Source: an uncultured Muribaculaceae bacterium (lineage in GTDB: Bacteria > Bacteroidota > Bacteroidia > Bacteroidales > Muribaculaceae). From it: 64,000 nt of DNA. How positions within the stretch are numbered: position 1 is the stretch's first letter; each line of letters opens with the position of its first letter. The notes beneath the pieces were generated by a model that worked only from the letters and a program-made list of their open reading frames with translations, had not been told where the DNA came from and ran no database searches. A program made the position numbers and the translations under genes. The stretch lies in contig CAJGDJ010000007.1 of assembly GCA_904502025.1 (NCBI GenBank), positions 3,966 through 67,965 of the forward strand, read 5' to 3'. Positions 7,494 to 15,303 of the stretch are shown here, in pieces.

Positions 7494-8537
7494 ATGGCAA
7501 AAATGAATTTTGGCGGAGTTGAAGAAAACGTAATCCTCCGCGAAGAATTTCCCTTGGAAAAAGCTCGTGAAATCCTTAAAGATGAAACTATAGCTGTGAT
7601 CGGTTATGGCGTTCAAGGTCCCGGTCAAAGTATGAACCTTCGTGATAACGGTTTCAACGTTATCGTTGGTCAACGTCAAGGTAAAACATTCGATAAAGCT
7701 ATCGCTGACGGTTGGGTACCAGGCGAAACACTTTTCAGCATCGAAGAAGCGTGCGAAAAAGGCACTATTATTATGTGTCTTCTTTCTGACGCTGCTGTAA
7801 TGTCAGTATGGCCTACCCTCAAACAATACCTCACACCAGGCAAGGCTCTTTACTTCTCTCACGGTTTTGCTCTCACTTGGAGCGACCGCACAGGCGTAGT
7901 TCCTCCTGCTGATGTTGACGTTATCCTCGTTGCTCCTAAAGGTTCAGGCACATCATTGCGTACAATGTTCCTCGAAGGTCGTGGCTTGAACTCTTCATAC
8001 GCAGTTTCACAAGATGTTACCGGTCGTGCTACTGACCGAGCTCTTGCTCTTGGTATCGGTATCGGTTCAGGTTACCTCTTCGAAACCACTATCGAACGTG
8101 AAGCAACTTCTGATCTCACTGGTGAACGTGGTTCATTGATGGGTGCTATCCAAGGCTTGTTGCTCGCTCAATATGAAGTGCTACGTGAAAACGGCCACAC
8201 TCCATCTGAAGCATTCAACGAAACAGTTGAAGAATTGACTCAATCATTGATGCCTCTCTTCGCTAAGAATGGTATGGACTGGATGTATGCAAACTGCTCT
8301 ACTACAGCTCAACGTGGTGCTCTCGACTGGATGGGTCCATTCCACGATGCAATCAAACCTGTTGTTCAACAACTTTACGATAGCGTAAAATCAGGTAACG
8401 AAGCTCAAATTTCAATCGACAGCAACTCTCAACCCGACTATCGCGAAAAACTCGAAGAAGAACTCAAAGCTCTTCGCGAAAGCGAAATGTGGCAAGCTGC
8501 AGTTACTGTTCGCAAACTTCGTCCTGAAAACAACTAA
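7494..8537 (+). CDS. ilvC: Ketol-acid reductoisomerase
   Basis: Carries out the Mg-dependent isomerisation and NAD(P)H reduction of acetolactate, the second step of valine and isoleucine synthesis. The N-terminal Rossmann domain contains AVIGYGVQGPGQSMNLRD, where most family members have GYGSQGHAHALNLRD. The C-terminal helical knotted domain contains ERGSLMGAIQGLL and the acidic metal-site helices. At 347 residues it is slightly longer than the common 330-residue class I enzyme. The altered dinucleotide loop and VGQRQGK turn mark a divergent subgroup; cofactor preference cannot be told from sequence alone. Last gene of the ilv cluster, followed by a terminator. Confidence 0.95.
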   Translation: MAKMNFGGVEENVILREEFPLEKAREILKDETIAVIGYGVQGPGQSMNLRDNGFNVIVGQRQGKTFDKAIADGWVPGETLFSIEEACEKGTIIMCLLSDAAVMSVWPTLKQYLTPGKALYFSHGFALTWSDRTGVVPPADVDVILVAPKGSGTSLRTMFLEGRGLNSSYAVSQDVTGRATDRALALGIGIGSGYLFETTIEREATSDLTGERGSLMGAIQGLLLAQYEVLRENGHTPSEAFNETVEELTQSLMPLFAKNGMDWMYANCSTTAQRGALDWMGPFHDAIKPVVQQLYDSVKSGNEAQISIDSNSQPDYREKLEEELKALRESEMWQAAVTVRKLRPENN

Positions 8538-8568
8538 TCTACAATCTCCCAGAGATATAAATAACGCA

Positions 8569-8606
8569 AAGTGCGATGCCCAATTTTGAGCATCGCACTT
8601 TTTTTG
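8569..8606 (+). terminator. Intrinsic terminator of the ilv operon
   Basis: AAAGTGCGATGC (8569-8580) pairs perfectly with GCATCGCACTTT (8590-8601) and is followed by a T-run. Confidence 0.9.
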
Positions 8607-8627
8607 TGTGTTTTTTTATTAAAAACA

Positions 8628-8659
8628 TTTGATAAAAAAAGAAATAATATATACCTTTG
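8628..8659 (+). promoter_or_regulatory. Promoter of the corrinoid uptake operon
   Basis: TTTG (8628-8631), 20 bases, TACCTTTG (8652-8659) followed by C. The predicted start of RNA falls at the first base pairs of the riboswitch. Confidence 0.75.
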
Positions 8660-8662
8660 CCG

Positions 8663-8846
8663 ATGTAATGGTGTGGATACCCAACCGGGTTACTCCACTT
8701 AATAGGGAATCAGGTGTAAATCCTGGACAGTCCCCGCTGCTGTGAGTTTCATTATCACTCACCGACATTCACAACCTGCCACTGAGGCGATAGACCTTGG
8801 GAAGGCGTCGGGATGAGGAAACGAGTCAGAAGACCTGCCACTACAT
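8663..8846 (+). ncRNA. Cobalamin riboswitch aptamer
   Basis: Closing stem P1 is ATGTAATGG (8663-8671) with CCACTACAT (8838-8846). Inside are the conserved cobalamin-aptamer words: CAGGTGTAAATCCTGGACAG followed by TCCCCGCTGCTGTGAG (about 8711-8745), then GAAGGCG and the 3' word GAGTCAGAAGACCTGCC (8823-8839). These match the classical B12-box RNA that binds adenosylcobalamin and lowers expression of uptake genes. Position directly upstream of btuB fits. The family call is certain; which cobalamin form it prefers is not. Confidence 0.95.
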
Positions 8847-8853
8847 TTATTTC

Positions 8854-8994
8854 AATAGCTTACGAGGTATGAGCTTTGAAAAGTTAAGACATGTAGTTAG
8901 CACTCGTCTTCTTTTTTCTTTGTTTCTGCCACCCTATACGAGATAGGAGTGCGTTTACATTTCAGGCTTGACAAGGTGTCGCCTCGAAGCTATT
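8854..8994 (+). promoter_or_regulatory. Expression platform of the riboswitch (long-range stem)
   Basis: AATAGCTTACGAGG (8854-8867) is complementary, with one bulged base, to CCTCGAAGCTATT (8982-8994). This encloses a smaller GCACTC/GAGTGC hairpin (8900-8905 with 8947-8952). The long stem ends about 30 bases before the btuB ATG. It could toggle with the aptamer and control ribosome access. No terminator-like T-run follows it. Switching is inference. Confidence 0.5.
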
Positions 8995-9023
8995 TTGATT
9001 AATAACATTAATTATTTTTCAAA

Positions 9024-11033
9024 ATGGTAAGACGCATCTTAACAAGCTCGTTTTTTTATTTATTGCTGACTACACATTCCTCATCAGCAACCACACTCAG
9101 CGACGAGGAATACACTAATCTTGACACCACATTTCTCAAAGAGGTCGAAATAACTGCTCAATCCTACAAAGAAGTTATACCGGCACAAACATTAGAAGGA
9201 CAAGAATTAGAGGCATTGCGTTCACACAGTGTAGCCGATGCTTTAAGGTATTTTTCGGGTGTGCAACTAAAAGACTATGGTGGTGTGGGTGGTATTAAAA
9301 CGGTAAATATACGTTCGATGGGAACAAATCACATGGGAGTATATTACAATGGCATTGAATTAGGAAATGCTCAAAACGGGCAAGTGGATTTAGGAAAATA
9401 TTCATTGGAAAACATTGAAACCGTTTCACTATATAACGGACAAAAAAGTGAAATTTTTCAGTCGGCACGCGAATTTGGTTCTGCCGGGTCAATATACCTC
9501 AACACCCGATTCCCTAAATTCAGGGATGGAGAATCATGCCATTTACGAGTGGGGTTGCGTGCCGGCTCATTTGACCTTTTCAACCCATCTCTGACATTTG
9601 AGTACAAACTCAGCGAAACTATCAGCATGAGTTTCAATACCGAGTGGATAAGCTCATCGGGAAAATACAAATTCCGTTATCGACGCGTTACTCCTTCGGG
9701 CGAACTTGCCTACGACACAACTGCCATTCGCGAAAATGGCGATATTGACGCTGTTCGTCTTGAAGGAGGAGTGCATGGATTCCTTCCTAAAGGTCGATGG
9801 AAAGTTTATCTATACCATTACAATTCAGAGCGAGGAGTGCCGGGTGCCATTGTTAACAATGTGTGGCGACGCGGCGAAAGGCTATGGGATAGAAACTCGT
9901 TTGCACAGGGAATGTTTGAACATAAATTCTCTTCAAAATTCAGCACAAAGGTAAACGCCAAATATGCCTTTGACTACACACGATATGTAAACAATGACGA
10001 CAAACTCATTCATGTCGATAACATCTACAAGCAAAGAGAGGTATATTTATCATGGGCAAACAAATATAGTGTTTTGCCTAATTGGGATTTGTCTATGGCA
10101 TACGACTTTCAATGGAATGGGCTATCGGAATATCTGGACGTTGACCGCACCACTCATTGGGCTTCATTGGCTACAGCCCTATCATTATGGGATTGTCTAA
10201 AGTTGCAAGCATCGGGATTAATGACATACGTAAATGAAGAACAACGAGAACGCGATTCGGCTCCCGATAAAGTTAAATTCACCCCGGGAGTATTCGCTTC
10301 ATATAAACCATTTAGAAAGCCTAATTTAGTATTACGTGCTTTTTATAAACAAAGCTATCGCATGCCCACATTCAACGACTTGTATTACACCGATATGGGC
10401 AACGCATATCTCAAACCCGAAACCGCAATACAATATAATGTTGGCTTATTATATGATTTAGTTCAAGAAAAAAGTTGGTTCAAATATTTTAAGATTGGAA
10501 CAGATGTTTACTATAATGATGTAAAAGATAAAATTGTAGCATATCCCAAAGGACAGCAATTTCGATGGACAATGCTCAATCTCGGCAAAGTAGAAATCAA
10601 AGGTATCGATGCCCAATTAGGTGCAACATTCGGGCTTCCATTCGACATTGATTTCACCACCAAGTTCCAATACACCTACCAAGAAGCAATCGACGTTACA
10701 AATCCTGCCGACAATTACTATCGTCATCAAATACCTTATATCCCATGGCATAGTGGTTCGGCAATCCTCATGCTTGACTGGAGAGGCTGGCATTTGAATT
10801 ATAGTTTCATTTATACAGGTGAACGCTACAACCAACAAGAAAATATTCGCTATAATCACACTCAACCTTGGTACACAAGTGACATTTCACTCATGAAATC
10901 ATTCAAAATAAGAAAAGTAAATCTTAAGGCAACTGCCGAAGTTAACAATCTGCTTTCACAAGATTATGACGTAATCTTAAACTACCCTATGCCAAAGCGT
11001 AACTATCGATTTGGTATTGTTGTCGAACTTTAG
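9024..11033 (+). CDS. btuB: TonB-dependent corrinoid receptor BtuB
   Basis: Outer-membrane transporter for vitamin B12 and related corrinoids, powered by TonB. The 669 residues start with a signal peptide (to about 22) and a TonB-box-like LKEVEITAQS. A plug domain follows (about 46-165; VADALRYFSGVQLKDYGGVG and NIRSMGTNHMGVYYNGIELG), then a 22-strand barrel ending RNYRFGIVVEL. Length fits BtuB rather than the 1000-residue SusC group. The assignment to corrinoid comes from the riboswitch upstream and the BtuG-like lipoprotein gene starting 12 bases downstream, an arrangement known from gut Bacteroides, where BtuB and BtuG form a lidded complex. Confidence 0.92.
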   Translation: MVRRILTSSFFYLLLTTHSSSATTLSDEEYTNLDTTFLKEVEITAQSYKEVIPAQTLEGQELEALRSHSVADALRYFSGVQLKDYGGVGGIKTVNIRSMGTNHMGVYYNGIELGNAQNGQVDLGKYSLENIETVSLYNGQKSEIFQSAREFGSAGSIYLNTRFPKFRDGESCHLRVGLRAGSFDLFNPSLTFEYKLSETISMSFNTEWISSSGKYKFRYRRVTPSGELAYDTTAIRENGDIDAVRLEGGVHGFLPKGRWKVYLYHYNSERGVPGAIVNNVWRRGERLWDRNSFAQGMFEHKFSSKFSTKVNAKYAFDYTRYVNNDDKLIHVDNIYKQREVYLSWANKYSVLPNWDLSMAYDFQWNGLSEYLDVDRTTHWASLATALSLWDCLKLQASGLMTYVNEEQRERDSAPDKVKFTPGVFASYKPFRKPNLVLRAFYKQSYRMPTFNDLYYTDMGNAYLKPETAIQYNVGLLYDLVQEKSWFKYFKIGTDVYYNDVKDKIVAYPKGQQFRWTMLNLGKVEIKGIDAQLGATFGLPFDIDFTTKFQYTYQEAIDVTNPADNYYRHQIPYIPWHSGSAILMLDWRGWHLNYSFIYTGERYNQQENIRYNHTQPWYTSDISLMKSFKIRKVNLKATAEVNNLLSQDYDVILNYPMPKRNYRFGIVVEL

Positions 11034-11044
11034 TTTATTAATTG

Positions 11045-12202
11045 ATGAAACCGTTTTCTATACTCATACTCTTTTCATTTATTCTCTGTTGTGCCACAAG
11101 TTGTCGCGAAGATGAGCTTGTGGTACCAACAGAGTACGACATTTTGCCATTTGAGCCCAACTCCGACGTGAATCCAATAGGCATGTACTTGCTCAACGAG
11201 GGGAATATGGGTAGCAACAAGGCCTCTATCGACTTTGTGGATTTCAAAAACGCTTATTATGTGCGAAATATGTACGCCGAACGCAACCCAACTGTCATCA
11301 AAGAATTAGGCGACGTTGGAAATGACATTCAGATATATGGCAACAAGTTATATGCCGTGATTAACTGTTCGCACAAGGTAGAAGTGATGGACGCACACAC
11401 ATTGGTGCGTATCGGGCAAATCGATATCCCCAACTGCCGTTATATTAAATTTGACAAAGGTAATGCCTACGTTTCTGCCTATGTAGGTCCGGTGGCTATT
11501 AACCCTGATGCACAACTTGGAGCCGTGTATCGAGTAGATACCGCCTCTCTTTCCGTTACCGGGAAATGCACCGTCGGTTACCAACCCGACGAATTAGAAA
11601 TCCTCGGTGAATATATCTATGTAGCCAATTCAGGAGGTTATCGTGTACCAAAATATGACTATACTATCTCAGTTGTCGAAAAATTCGGCATGACTCAAGT
11701 TGAGAAAATTCCGGTTGGTATAAACCTTCATCGCATAGAAGCTGACAAATACGGAAAACTGTGGGTAACATCTCGTGGCAATTATGGTTCTATTCGTTCC
11801 AAAATGTTTGTACTTGAAAAAGAGAGCAAATTCTCACGAAAGATGGTTGTTACCGACACTCTCGACATTCCTTGTTCGGAAATGCATATCCAAGGAGATT
11901 CGCTTTATTTCTATAGTGTGGAATGGAACAATCAAGAAGAAAAAAATCACATTGCCTACGGCATCATCGACGTGCGAACTAAAGAACTTGTTACCGACCA
12001 TTTCATTACAGATGGTACTGAAAAAGACATCGAAGTGCCTTATGGTATAAACGTTCACCCAATTACCGGCGATATATATGTTACTGATGCTAAAAACTAT
12101 GTTTCAAGTGGTGCTTTGCACTGTTACAGCCGAGAAGGCAAAAAGAAATGGAGTGTACGCACCGGCGATATTCCGGCTCACATGGTATTCCTATATAAAT
12201 AA
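11045..12202 (+). CDS. btuG: BtuG-like surface lipoprotein, seven-bladed beta-propeller
   Basis: Probable high-affinity corrinoid-binding lid of BtuB on the cell surface. The start is taken at ATG 11045; an in-frame TTG one codon earlier is unlikely. It has a lipoprotein signal ending CCATSC (Cys at about 20), followed by an acidic stretch CREDELVV that fits surface export in Bacteroidetes. The rest is a YncE-like propeller: GMYLLNEGNMGSNKASIDF opens blade 1 and NDIQIYGNKLYAVINCSHK gives the repeat pattern. The 385-residue length and its place directly after btuB match BtuG. The binding function is established for the Bacteroides family and inferred here. Confidence 0.85.
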   Translation: MKPFSILILFSFILCCATSCREDELVVPTEYDILPFEPNSDVNPIGMYLLNEGNMGSNKASIDFVDFKNAYYVRNMYAERNPTVIKELGDVGNDIQIYGNKLYAVINCSHKVEVMDAHTLVRIGQIDIPNCRYIKFDKGNAYVSAYVGPVAINPDAQLGAVYRVDTASLSVTGKCTVGYQPDELEILGEYIYVANSGGYRVPKYDYTISVVEKFGMTQVEKIPVGINLHRIEADKYGKLWVTSRGNYGSIRSKMFVLEKESKFSRKMVVTDTLDIPCSEMHIQGDSLYFYSVEWNNQEEKNHIAYGIIDVRTKELVTDHFITDGTEKDIEVPYGINVHPITGDIYVTDAKNYVSSGALHCYSREGKKKWSVRTGDIPAHMVFLYK

Positions 12203-12211
12203 TAACTCACA

Positions 12212-13441
12212 ATGAAACACTTATATCAAATATTAATCGCAACCATTTTATCAGCCACCATCTCAGCTTGCGAACCTGAGATTGAGATGGTGAGCCTTGG
12301 CATTGATGAAGAATATGCCATTGAAAGAATGAAGATGTTACATCTACACCCCGAATTTCCCGGTGAGTCATACATTTGGTCGATGAAAGATGTAAATGGA
12401 AATGACTCCGTAATATCAAATGAACGCGACTTGTATTTCGTAAAAAAAGATACCGGCACATATAATGTAAAACTCAATATCGTTGATGACACCGACCCGG
12501 TAGAACATAACATAAAAATAGTGGTGTGGAACGAGCAAGTAGCTTATAGTCGATACATCACCGAAGTATATGAGTATCGTCCTGCACCAGGTCAATTTGT
12601 CAATGAGTTACCCAAGTATAAAGATGGTGACACAGAAGAGTCGATGCGTAAAAAGGTATTGGAATGTATCTCCGACAAAAACGATGTACTCATTTCACTT
12701 GGTGGTTATGGAGGCTATGTAACTTTTGGGTTTGACCACTCGGTGGTAAATGTGCCGGGAGAAATGGATTTCAAAATTCTCGGAAATTCATTCTATGCCG
12801 AAGCCAACCCTAATCCTAACGCTCCTGAATCGGGAGGTAGTGCTGAGCCGGGCATCGTGATGGTATCTATCGACAAAAATGACAATGGCATACCCGACGA
12901 CGAATGGTATGAACTTGCCGGCAGCGAATACTATAAGCCCGAAACATTACACAACTATTCAGTAACATATTTTCGCACCCCAAGCGACCACGTTGCAACT
13001 CCCATTCCTCAGTCGCCAATCACCGACAACACATATATTCAATGGACTGCAAACGATGGCACAACAGGCTATATCGAAAAAAACTCATATCACCGTCAAG
13101 ATTATTTCCCTAAATGGGTTACGGTCGATGAAATCACTTTTAGCGGAACACGATTGGCTTCAAATGGTATCGATGAGAGTGGCATAGGTAGCTATTTCGT
13201 GTTGTATGCCTATGATTGTGGATATGCCGACAATCACCCCAATGAGGTTGGCGACAAAAGCTGCTTCAATATCGATTGGGCTGTAGATAAAAACGGCAAC
13301 CATGTGCAGCTCGATGGTGTGGATTTCATTCGTGTATTCACCGGTGTAAATCAATCATGTGGCTGGCTTGGCGAAACCTCTACTGAGATTTGTCGTGCCG
13401 AAGATTTGCATATTGACAACTCTTTTCTACCTAATCCCTAA
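12212..13441 (+). CDS. Surface lipoprotein of the corrinoid locus, PKD-like plus acidic-loop domain
   Basis: A 409-residue lipoprotein (signal ending TISAC) of a family found beside btuB/btuG in Bacteroidetes; exact role not known to me. After a short N-terminal PKD/Ig-like part (about 25-110) comes a conserved domain (about 115-400). Its landmarks are YRPAPGQFVNELP, SLGGYGGYVTFGFDHSVVN, ILGNSF, EPGIVMVSIDKNDNGIPDDE, WYELAGSEYY, FSGTRLASNG, IDWAVDKNGNHVQLDGVDF and GWLGETSTEI. The DKNDNGIPDDE loop looks like a calcium-binding acidic loop. The same domain recurs inside the large protein at 15304-19620. A corrinoid-binding or complex-assembly role is likely from the operon; a direct B12-binding role is inference. 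Confidence 0.7.
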   Translation: MKHLYQILIATILSATISACEPEIEMVSLGIDEEYAIERMKMLHLHPEFPGESYIWSMKDVNGNDSVISNERDLYFVKKDTGTYNVKLNIVDDTDPVEHNIKIVVWNEQVAYSRYITEVYEYRPAPGQFVNELPKYKDGDTEESMRKKVLECISDKNDVLISLGGYGGYVTFGFDHSVVNVPGEMDFKILGNSFYAEANPNPNAPESGGSAEPGIVMVSIDKNDNGIPDDEWYELAGSEYYKPETLHNYSVTYFRTPSDHVATPIPQSPITDNTYIQWTANDGTTGYIEKNSYHRQDYFPKWVTVDEITFSGTRLASNGIDESGIGSYFVLYAYDCGYADNHPNEVGDKSCFNIDWAVDKNGNHVQLDGVDFIRVFTGVNQSCGWLGETSTEICRAEDLHIDNSFLPNP

Positions 13442-13469
13442 CCGATTATAATAAATTAAACTACATAAT

Positions 13470-15302
13470 ATGAAAAAAATTTTATCACTAATTGCAAGTG
13501 CTTTGATTGTAGCAAGTTCTATGCAATCTATTGCACAAAATTACTCCAATGGAGCGTATGTCCTCAACGAGGATTGGTATGGGCATAACAATAGTACTCT
13601 AAACTTCTGGAATCCGGAGGCAGAGACTATCGACTACCTCATTATGCAGATGGCCAACAACTATAAGTATTCTCTTGGCTGCACATCTCAGTATGGTCAA
13701 CTTTATGGAGATTTTCTCGTAATTACAGGCAAACAAGATAAAGACCCCGGTGAAGGTGGCGATATGCTATCGGGTCGCGTTGCCATTTTGAATAAAAACA
13801 CGCTCAAACCCATAGGTGATGAGGTACACCCTCTCATTTCGGTTAACGAGAATGGCAAATCCGATGCCGATGGCCGAGGTGTTTGTTTCGTTGACAACAA
13901 CAAGTTTTATGTGGGCACATCAAATGGCATATATGTATTTAAATGGAATGAACAAGGAAAAATCTTTGTGTGGGACTCAGAGAAGCCCATTCCAGGCACC
14001 GAGAACAAACTTATTACTGGCAACGAAATAAGTAATGCCGATGGTCAAGGGCCTCTTTACCACAACCAAATAGGCATGATGCTTCGCACTCAAGATTATG
14101 TTTTCGCGATAAAACAAGACTTGGGGGTACTCGTCATCAACCCCCAAACCGATGAAATAATAAAGATTATTGAAGGTTGTTTCTCTACCATGGTTCAAAG
14201 CAAAGATGGGAATATATGGGTAGGTGTAAACTATCAAGAAGAGGGTAATGAAAGCAACCTTAACTATCCATACGGGTGGAATGGAAATGCTTGGAACGGC
14301 TCACAACTCATGTGTATCAACCAATATAGCCTTGAAACAAAAAAGGTTCGTTTAGACACCGGTGGCGTGCCTCAATCGTGGTATGCGTGGACTGCAGGCT
14401 CTTTGACTGCGAGCAACACCGAAAATACTCTATACTTTGTATATACCGACCCAAGCCTTGGACAAATCAACTGGTTTAGAAACTGCGTATTATATCGTTT
14501 CAATATTGATGCTATCGATTGGGATAATATCGACCTCTCAAACCCCGACGAAGCGTATGCCGAAGGTGCTTGCGAAGAGATATATGATAGTTCTTTTGAT
14601 GGATTGTATTTCTATGGCGGTGCTATTCAATGCAATCCTAAAGATGGGAATATATATGCATCACTTTATGTGGGCGAAAACATTGCAACACAAGAATGGA
14701 TCTACGCAATTATATCTCCCGAAGGGGAAATGATTCAATATCAAGAGCCTATTAAACGTTACTGGTATCCTGCAATGTTTATCTTCCCCGACAATAAAGC
14801 TCCTATTGTTGAGAAATTTGAAGATGTAACTATCGATGATAAAGATCCTATTGAAATCACTCTATCTGACAAAGTAACCGACGAAGATTCAAATAATGCC
14901 GCTATTATAAAAAGCATAAGCAATATCAAAGATGAATCAATCGTAAAAGCCGAAATTATTAATGGCAATTTAGTACTCACCCCATTGAAGAAAGGTAATA
15001 CAGTGATTGAAATAGCCTTTAATTCCAATGGAAAAGTAGTAACTGAAAGTGTAAAAATATCAGTTACTGCCGACATCAGCTCTGTTCAATTAAACACCAT
15101 TGAACAAGCAAACGTTTTTGCCGTTTCAGGAAATATTATGATTACCGGCATTGACACACCCCAACAAGTAGATGTTTTCAATGCTCAAGGCTCTCTTGTA
15201 AAATCGGTCATTATTAACAATGGCGACATGATTTCAGGACTGGTTAAAGGCAATCTCTATATCGTAAAAATTTCAAATCAATCACATAAAATTGTTATAT
15301 AA
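13470..15302 (+). CDS. Secreted DUF5074/YncE-like propeller protein of the corrinoid locus
   Basis: A 610-residue exported protein. Signal peptide to about 22 (ends QSIAQ) without a lipobox cysteine. A propeller of about 420 residues opens with GAYVLNEDWYGHNNSTLNFW, the typical start of DUF5074 surface proteins and similar to blade 1 of the BtuG-like protein. An Ig-like cadherin-type module follows (about 440-535; ITLSDKVTDEDSNNAA). The last 70 residues (VFAVSGNIMITGIDTPQQVD ... NLYIVKISNQSHKIVI) resemble type IX secretion C-terminal sorting domains. It is the second BtuG-like propeller in the operon and may bind other corrinoids or partners. Fold call is good; function is inferred from position. 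Confidence 0.7.
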   Translation: MKKILSLIASALIVASSMQSIAQNYSNGAYVLNEDWYGHNNSTLNFWNPEAETIDYLIMQMANNYKYSLGCTSQYGQLYGDFLVITGKQDKDPGEGGDMLSGRVAILNKNTLKPIGDEVHPLISVNENGKSDADGRGVCFVDNNKFYVGTSNGIYVFKWNEQGKIFVWDSEKPIPGTENKLITGNEISNADGQGPLYHNQIGMMLRTQDYVFAIKQDLGVLVINPQTDEIIKIIEGCFSTMVQSKDGNIWVGVNYQEEGNESNLNYPYGWNGNAWNGSQLMCINQYSLETKKVRLDTGGVPQSWYAWTAGSLTASNTENTLYFVYTDPSLGQINWFRNCVLYRFNIDAIDWDNIDLSNPDEAYAEGACEEIYDSSFDGLYFYGGAIQCNPKDGNIYASLYVGENIATQEWIYAIISPEGEMIQYQEPIKRYWYPAMFIFPDNKAPIVEKFEDVTIDDKDPIEITLSDKVTDEDSNNAAIIKSISNIKDESIVKAEIINGNLVLTPLKKGNTVIEIAFNSNGKVVTESVKISVTADISSVQLNTIEQANVFAVSGNIMITGIDTPQQVDVFNAQGSLVKSVIINNGDMISGLVKGNLYIVKISNQSHKIVI

Positions 15303-15303
15303 A

